DNA from: Desulfobacteraceae bacterium 4572_19
GTDB taxonomy: Bacteria > Desulfobacterota > Desulfobacteria > Desulfobacterales > NBLS01
Assembly: GCA_002084385.1 (NCBI GenBank)
Contig: NBLS01000078.1
Location: forward strand, 1-6,936
Length of the DNA: 6,936 nucleotides
Reading direction: 5' to 3'
The notes below the pieces were generated by a model that made no database searches, had not been told where the DNA came from, and worked only from the letters and a program-made list of their open reading frames with translations. The stretch's first letter is position 1; each line of letters begins with the position of its first letter. Below are positions 4,942 through 6,936 of the stretch, one piece after another. Position numbers and translations under genes: made by a program.

Positions 4942-6063
4942 ATGAAACTGAAAAACTGGAACTGGCAGCAAAACGATTGGCCGATTTTTTCTTATAACAG
5001 GCAACAATTAGATCCACTGGAAAACGAATATGCCAAAGAGTCTGGCATCTCCATTGGTGTTATGCGACACCTTTCTAAAGAGGATCGAAATGATCTAAGA
5101 GTTGAAATTATCTGCAATGAAGCCTTAAAAACTTCTGAAATAGAAGGTGAGTTTTTAGATAGGGATAGCCTTCAATCATCTATCTGCAAAGAGTTTGGTA
5201 TAGGGGAAAAATATTTACACGGTAGTATAAAACCTAAAGAAGCTGGTATAGCAATGATGATGAACGATTTATACACTAATTTCAACTCTCCTTTAACCAA
5301 TGAAACACTTTATAATTGGCATGATAAATTATTCAATGGAAGAACAGATTTACAAAGAGCACAATATCGCACAAGTGATGATGATATGCGAGTGGTATCC
5401 GGACGAATTGATAAACCAAAAATTCATTTTATTGCTCCGCCAGCCACTGCACTCCCAAAAGAAATGAATCAGTTTGTAAGTTGGTTTAATAAAACAGCCC
5501 CGGGTGGAAAAACATCGTTACCGCCATTAATTAGAGCTGGTATAGCACATTTATATTTTGTTACAATTCACCCTTTTGAAGATGGTAACGGACGTATAGG
5601 CAGAGCTTTAACCGAGAAGACACTATCCCAAAGTTTAGGAAAACCGACTCTTATAGTTTTATCTTCAACCATCAGTGATAAGAAAAAAGATTATTATAAT
5701 TTTTTAAAGATGCAAAACAAAAATAATCAAATCACGCCATGGCTTTATTACTTTGGCAAAACCATTATTGAAGCACAGAAACAGACAATAAAACAGTTTG
5801 ATTTTATATTAGCCAAGGCAAAATTTTTTAATACTTACGAAACACTTCTAAATACAAGACAAAAGAAAGCTGTATTACAGATTTTTAAAGAAGGGCCAAA
5901 GGGATTTTTCGGGGGCTTTAGTGCTAAAAATTATATGTCAATTGTCAAAACCACGTCAGCAACAGCAACAAGGGATTTAAAAGATTTGGTTGGTAAAGGA
6001 ATTTTTACAAAAACAGGTAAACTTAAAAGTACACGTTATGAACTGAAACTTACTCTTTTTTAA
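4942..6063 (+). CDS. Fic-family adenylyltransferase with self-inhibitory motif and C-terminal winged helix
   Basis: Fic proteins usually transfer AMP from ATP to a hydroxyl of a target protein. This 373-residue protein has an N-terminal DUF4172-like part (W-x-W start, R20, about 1-85), a helical Fic core with the complete active motif HPFEDGNGRIGR at 210-221 (catalytic His210, Mg-binding Asp214, phosphate-binding Gly-Asn-Gly and Arg), and a flap segment IHFIAPP (161-167) that would dock the target chain. Residues 64-69 (TSEIEG) match the [ST]xxxE[GN] inhibitory helix N-terminal to the core, so it is a class II Fic with Glu68 as the probable blocking residue; no separate antitoxin gene is needed or seen. 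A winged-helix-like domain fills about 297-373. The length is normal for this class. AAGGG precedes the ATG at about ten bases. It stands alone, and its target is unknown. Confidence 0.93.
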   Translation: MKLKNWNWQQNDWPIFSYNRQQLDPLENEYAKESGISIGVMRHLSKEDRNDLRVEIICNEALKTSEIEGEFLDRDSLQSSICKEFGIGEKYLHGSIKPKEAGIAMMMNDLYTNFNSPLTNETLYNWHDKLFNGRTDLQRAQYRTSDDDMRVVSGRIDKPKIHFIAPPATALPKEMNQFVSWFNKTAPGGKTSLPPLIRAGIAHLYFVTIHPFEDGNGRIGRALTEKTLSQSLGKPTLIVLSSTISDKKKDYYNFLKMQNKNNQITPWLYYFGKTIIEAQKQTIKQFDFILAKAKFFNTYETLLNTRQKKAVLQIFKEGPKGFFGGFSAKNYMSIVKTTSATATRDLKDLVGKGIFTKTGKLKSTRYELKLTLF

Positions 6064-6137
6064 TTTCATCTTCCATAGGGTTCACCAAAAAATAATATGT
6101 TGTTGGTAAGAGTTCTTTCAAGGAGTGGTATTATACT

Positions 6138-6300
6138 TAGGGCGTTGGAAAAAAATAATTATTCAAATTTTGTGCAGGCTTTTTGCTCATCTTCAAGGCG
6201 TGATGACAGGTGCATAGCGTGCTATGTACCTGTTATCACAACGCAGAAGATGGGTAAAAAGACAAACAAAAGGGGTAATTATTTTTTTCTACATCCCTTA
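6138..6300. repeat. 163-bp imperfect palindrome (MITE- or REP-like), two ~80-bp inverted arms
   Basis: The left arm 6138-6218 and right arm 6221-6300 are inverted copies around a two-base centre at 6219-6220. Matching blocks, outside in: AGGG; GAAAAAAATAATTA (6148 onward, with one mismatch); TTTTGT; CTTTTT; CATCTTC; TGATGACAGG against TGATAACAGG; and CATAGC. Small gaps occur near 6199 and 6165. A TTATA sits at both outer ends (6131-6135 and 6298-6302), possibly a target duplication but short for such AT-rich DNA. It lies between the convergent fic and uma2 genes, where it could also act as a two-way terminator. The open frame across it (6097-6345) is a by-product of the palindrome. Confidence 0.88.
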
Positions 6301-6524
6301 TATTCAGACCTCGTAAAATCAACCCCTTTCCAGAGTATAAACTAGACATAATTGTACATGTATTTAAATTTAATTCTATATATTGCGATACTTATATTTG
6401 CAAGCACAATATATAGCATAGATGTAATAATAACAGATGTTATGAATGTTCAAAAAACAGACGTAACCCTGTAATTACTGACTTTTAACTATAAATATAG
6501 TGTGTTAATTACGAGGTCTGTATA
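6301..6524. repeat. 17-bp inverted repeat pair enclosing an AT-rich, gene-free segment
   Basis: CAGACCTCGTAA at 6305-6316 is exactly inverted as TTACGAGGTCTG at 6509-6520. With the adjoining ATAT the arms reach 17 bp with one mismatch. They enclose about 190 bp without a credible gene. Nested inside is a perfect 10-bp pair, CTATATATTG (6376-6385) and CAATATATAG (6407-6416), with a 21-base loop. The arms could be terminal repeats of a tiny non-autonomous element or a binding site; the sequence does not decide. Confidence 0.7.
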
Positions 6525-6551
6525 TTACAAATTCCCTTAAGTTTATGATAT

Positions 6552-6936
6552 TTACATAACTATCCCTAACTCTCTAAGTTTATCAGATAAAGCCTCGGCT
6601 CTTTGATATTCAGCCTCAGCCCGTTGGGATTCAGTTTCGGCTCTTTGAAATTCAATTTTAGCTTTTTGAGCTTCAGTTTCAGCCCTTTGATACTCAGCAT
6701 CAGCCCTTTGATTTATCTCTACTGGAGAAAGAAATTTTTTGCCATTTGGCGTAAAAATTTGTAGCTCATTATTTATGATTTCAAAACGAACATTTAAGAG
6801 AGGACTTGACCAGCCGTGGGTATTTTCCACAACACAAAGTTTTTCACCTGAGCGAATCCATGCACTAAAAATAATATGATCAGGATCGTAAACATAATAC
6901 TCTTCGACTTTATGTTGTTCATAAAATTGAAGTTTT
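6552..6936 (-). CDS. Uma2-family (DUF820) putative endonuclease, C-terminal part
   Basis: The 5' part lies beyond the right edge; 127 C-terminal residues are present. The fragment opens KLQFYEQHKVEEYYVYDPD, the conserved Y-x5-V-x-E-Y-x-V-x-DP block that follows the PD-(D/E)xK-like core in Uma2 proteins, continues through GWSSPLLNVRFEI and LSPVEI, and ends in a heptad tail (fragment residues about 76-115). There units such as AEYQRAE, TEAQKAK, IEFQRAE and TESQRAE repeat before DKLRELGI. This long repeated tail is typical of the family and predicts a coiled coil. The catalytic residues are off the window, so activity cannot be judged. Uma2 genes are usually multicopy and mobile-looking, and their role is not established. 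The gene converges on fic. Confidence 0.9.
   Translation of the reverse strand, partial: KLQFYEQHKVEEYYVYDPDHIIFSAWIRSGEKLCVVENTHGWSSPLLNVRFEIINNELQIFTPNGKKFLSPVEINQRADAEYQRAETEAQKAKIEFQRAETESQRAEAEYQRAEALSDKLRELGIVM

Noticed and set aside
4942..6063. Fic with an antitoxin gene as a toxin-antitoxin pair
   Set aside because: No small antitoxin gene is adjacent in the same direction, and the inhibitory TSEIEG motif is inside the Fic protein itself.
6097..6345. 82-codon plus-strand frame after fic
   Set aside because: It runs across the 163-bp palindrome and lacks a ribosome binding site; the open frame is a by-product of the repeat.

Overview
The window is AT-rich bacterial DNA. The gene content points to a sulfate-reducing, Desulfobacterota-like organism: an Rnf operon preceded by a tetraheme c3-type cytochrome, and an RnfC without the usual NADH-site signature. 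The abundance of small repeats, plus Fic and Uma2 genes, suggests a large, repeat-rich, HGT-prone genome. A species cannot be named from this alone.

Region 1 (1-3350, minus strand) is the start of an Rnf ion-pumping electron-transport operon. In transcription order it reads: a damaged rseC remnant, a membrane-anchored or secreted tetraheme cytochrome c3, rnfC, rnfD, and the first 22 codons of rnfG running off the left edge. The expected job is to move electrons between ferredoxin, a periplasmic cytochrome pool and the membrane while translocating Na+ or H+. Two of these genes look damaged. rseC has lost its 5' end and second membrane segment and is frameshifted. The natural N-terminus of RnfC lies in a different frame from the rest of the protein. 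A tandem 77-bp repeat sits between the cytochrome gene and rnfC.

Region 2 (3353-4383) is bounded by a 26-bp direct repeat and also holds an inverted pair of longer repeat units. Inside are two small minus-strand genes with good ribosome binding sites. They encode unrecognised proteins that share a Y-[ST]-V-x-[IL]-S-x-E-A motif. The left boundary abuts the broken 5' end of rseC.

Region 3 (4403-6063) holds a small coiled-coil protein gene built of 14-residue repeats (minus) and a divergent solitary Fic-family AMP-transferase gene (plus). The latter has a self-inhibitory motif and a C-terminal winged helix. An 11-bp operator-like sequence occurs three times just upstream of fic.

Region 4 (6064-6936) begins with 488 bp of non-coding DNA dominated by a 163-bp imperfect palindrome. 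Its arms match the heme-motif coding sequence of the c3 gene 3.5 kb away. A second, wider inverted repeat follows. The window ends in the 3' part of a Uma2-family (DUF820) gene on the minus strand.
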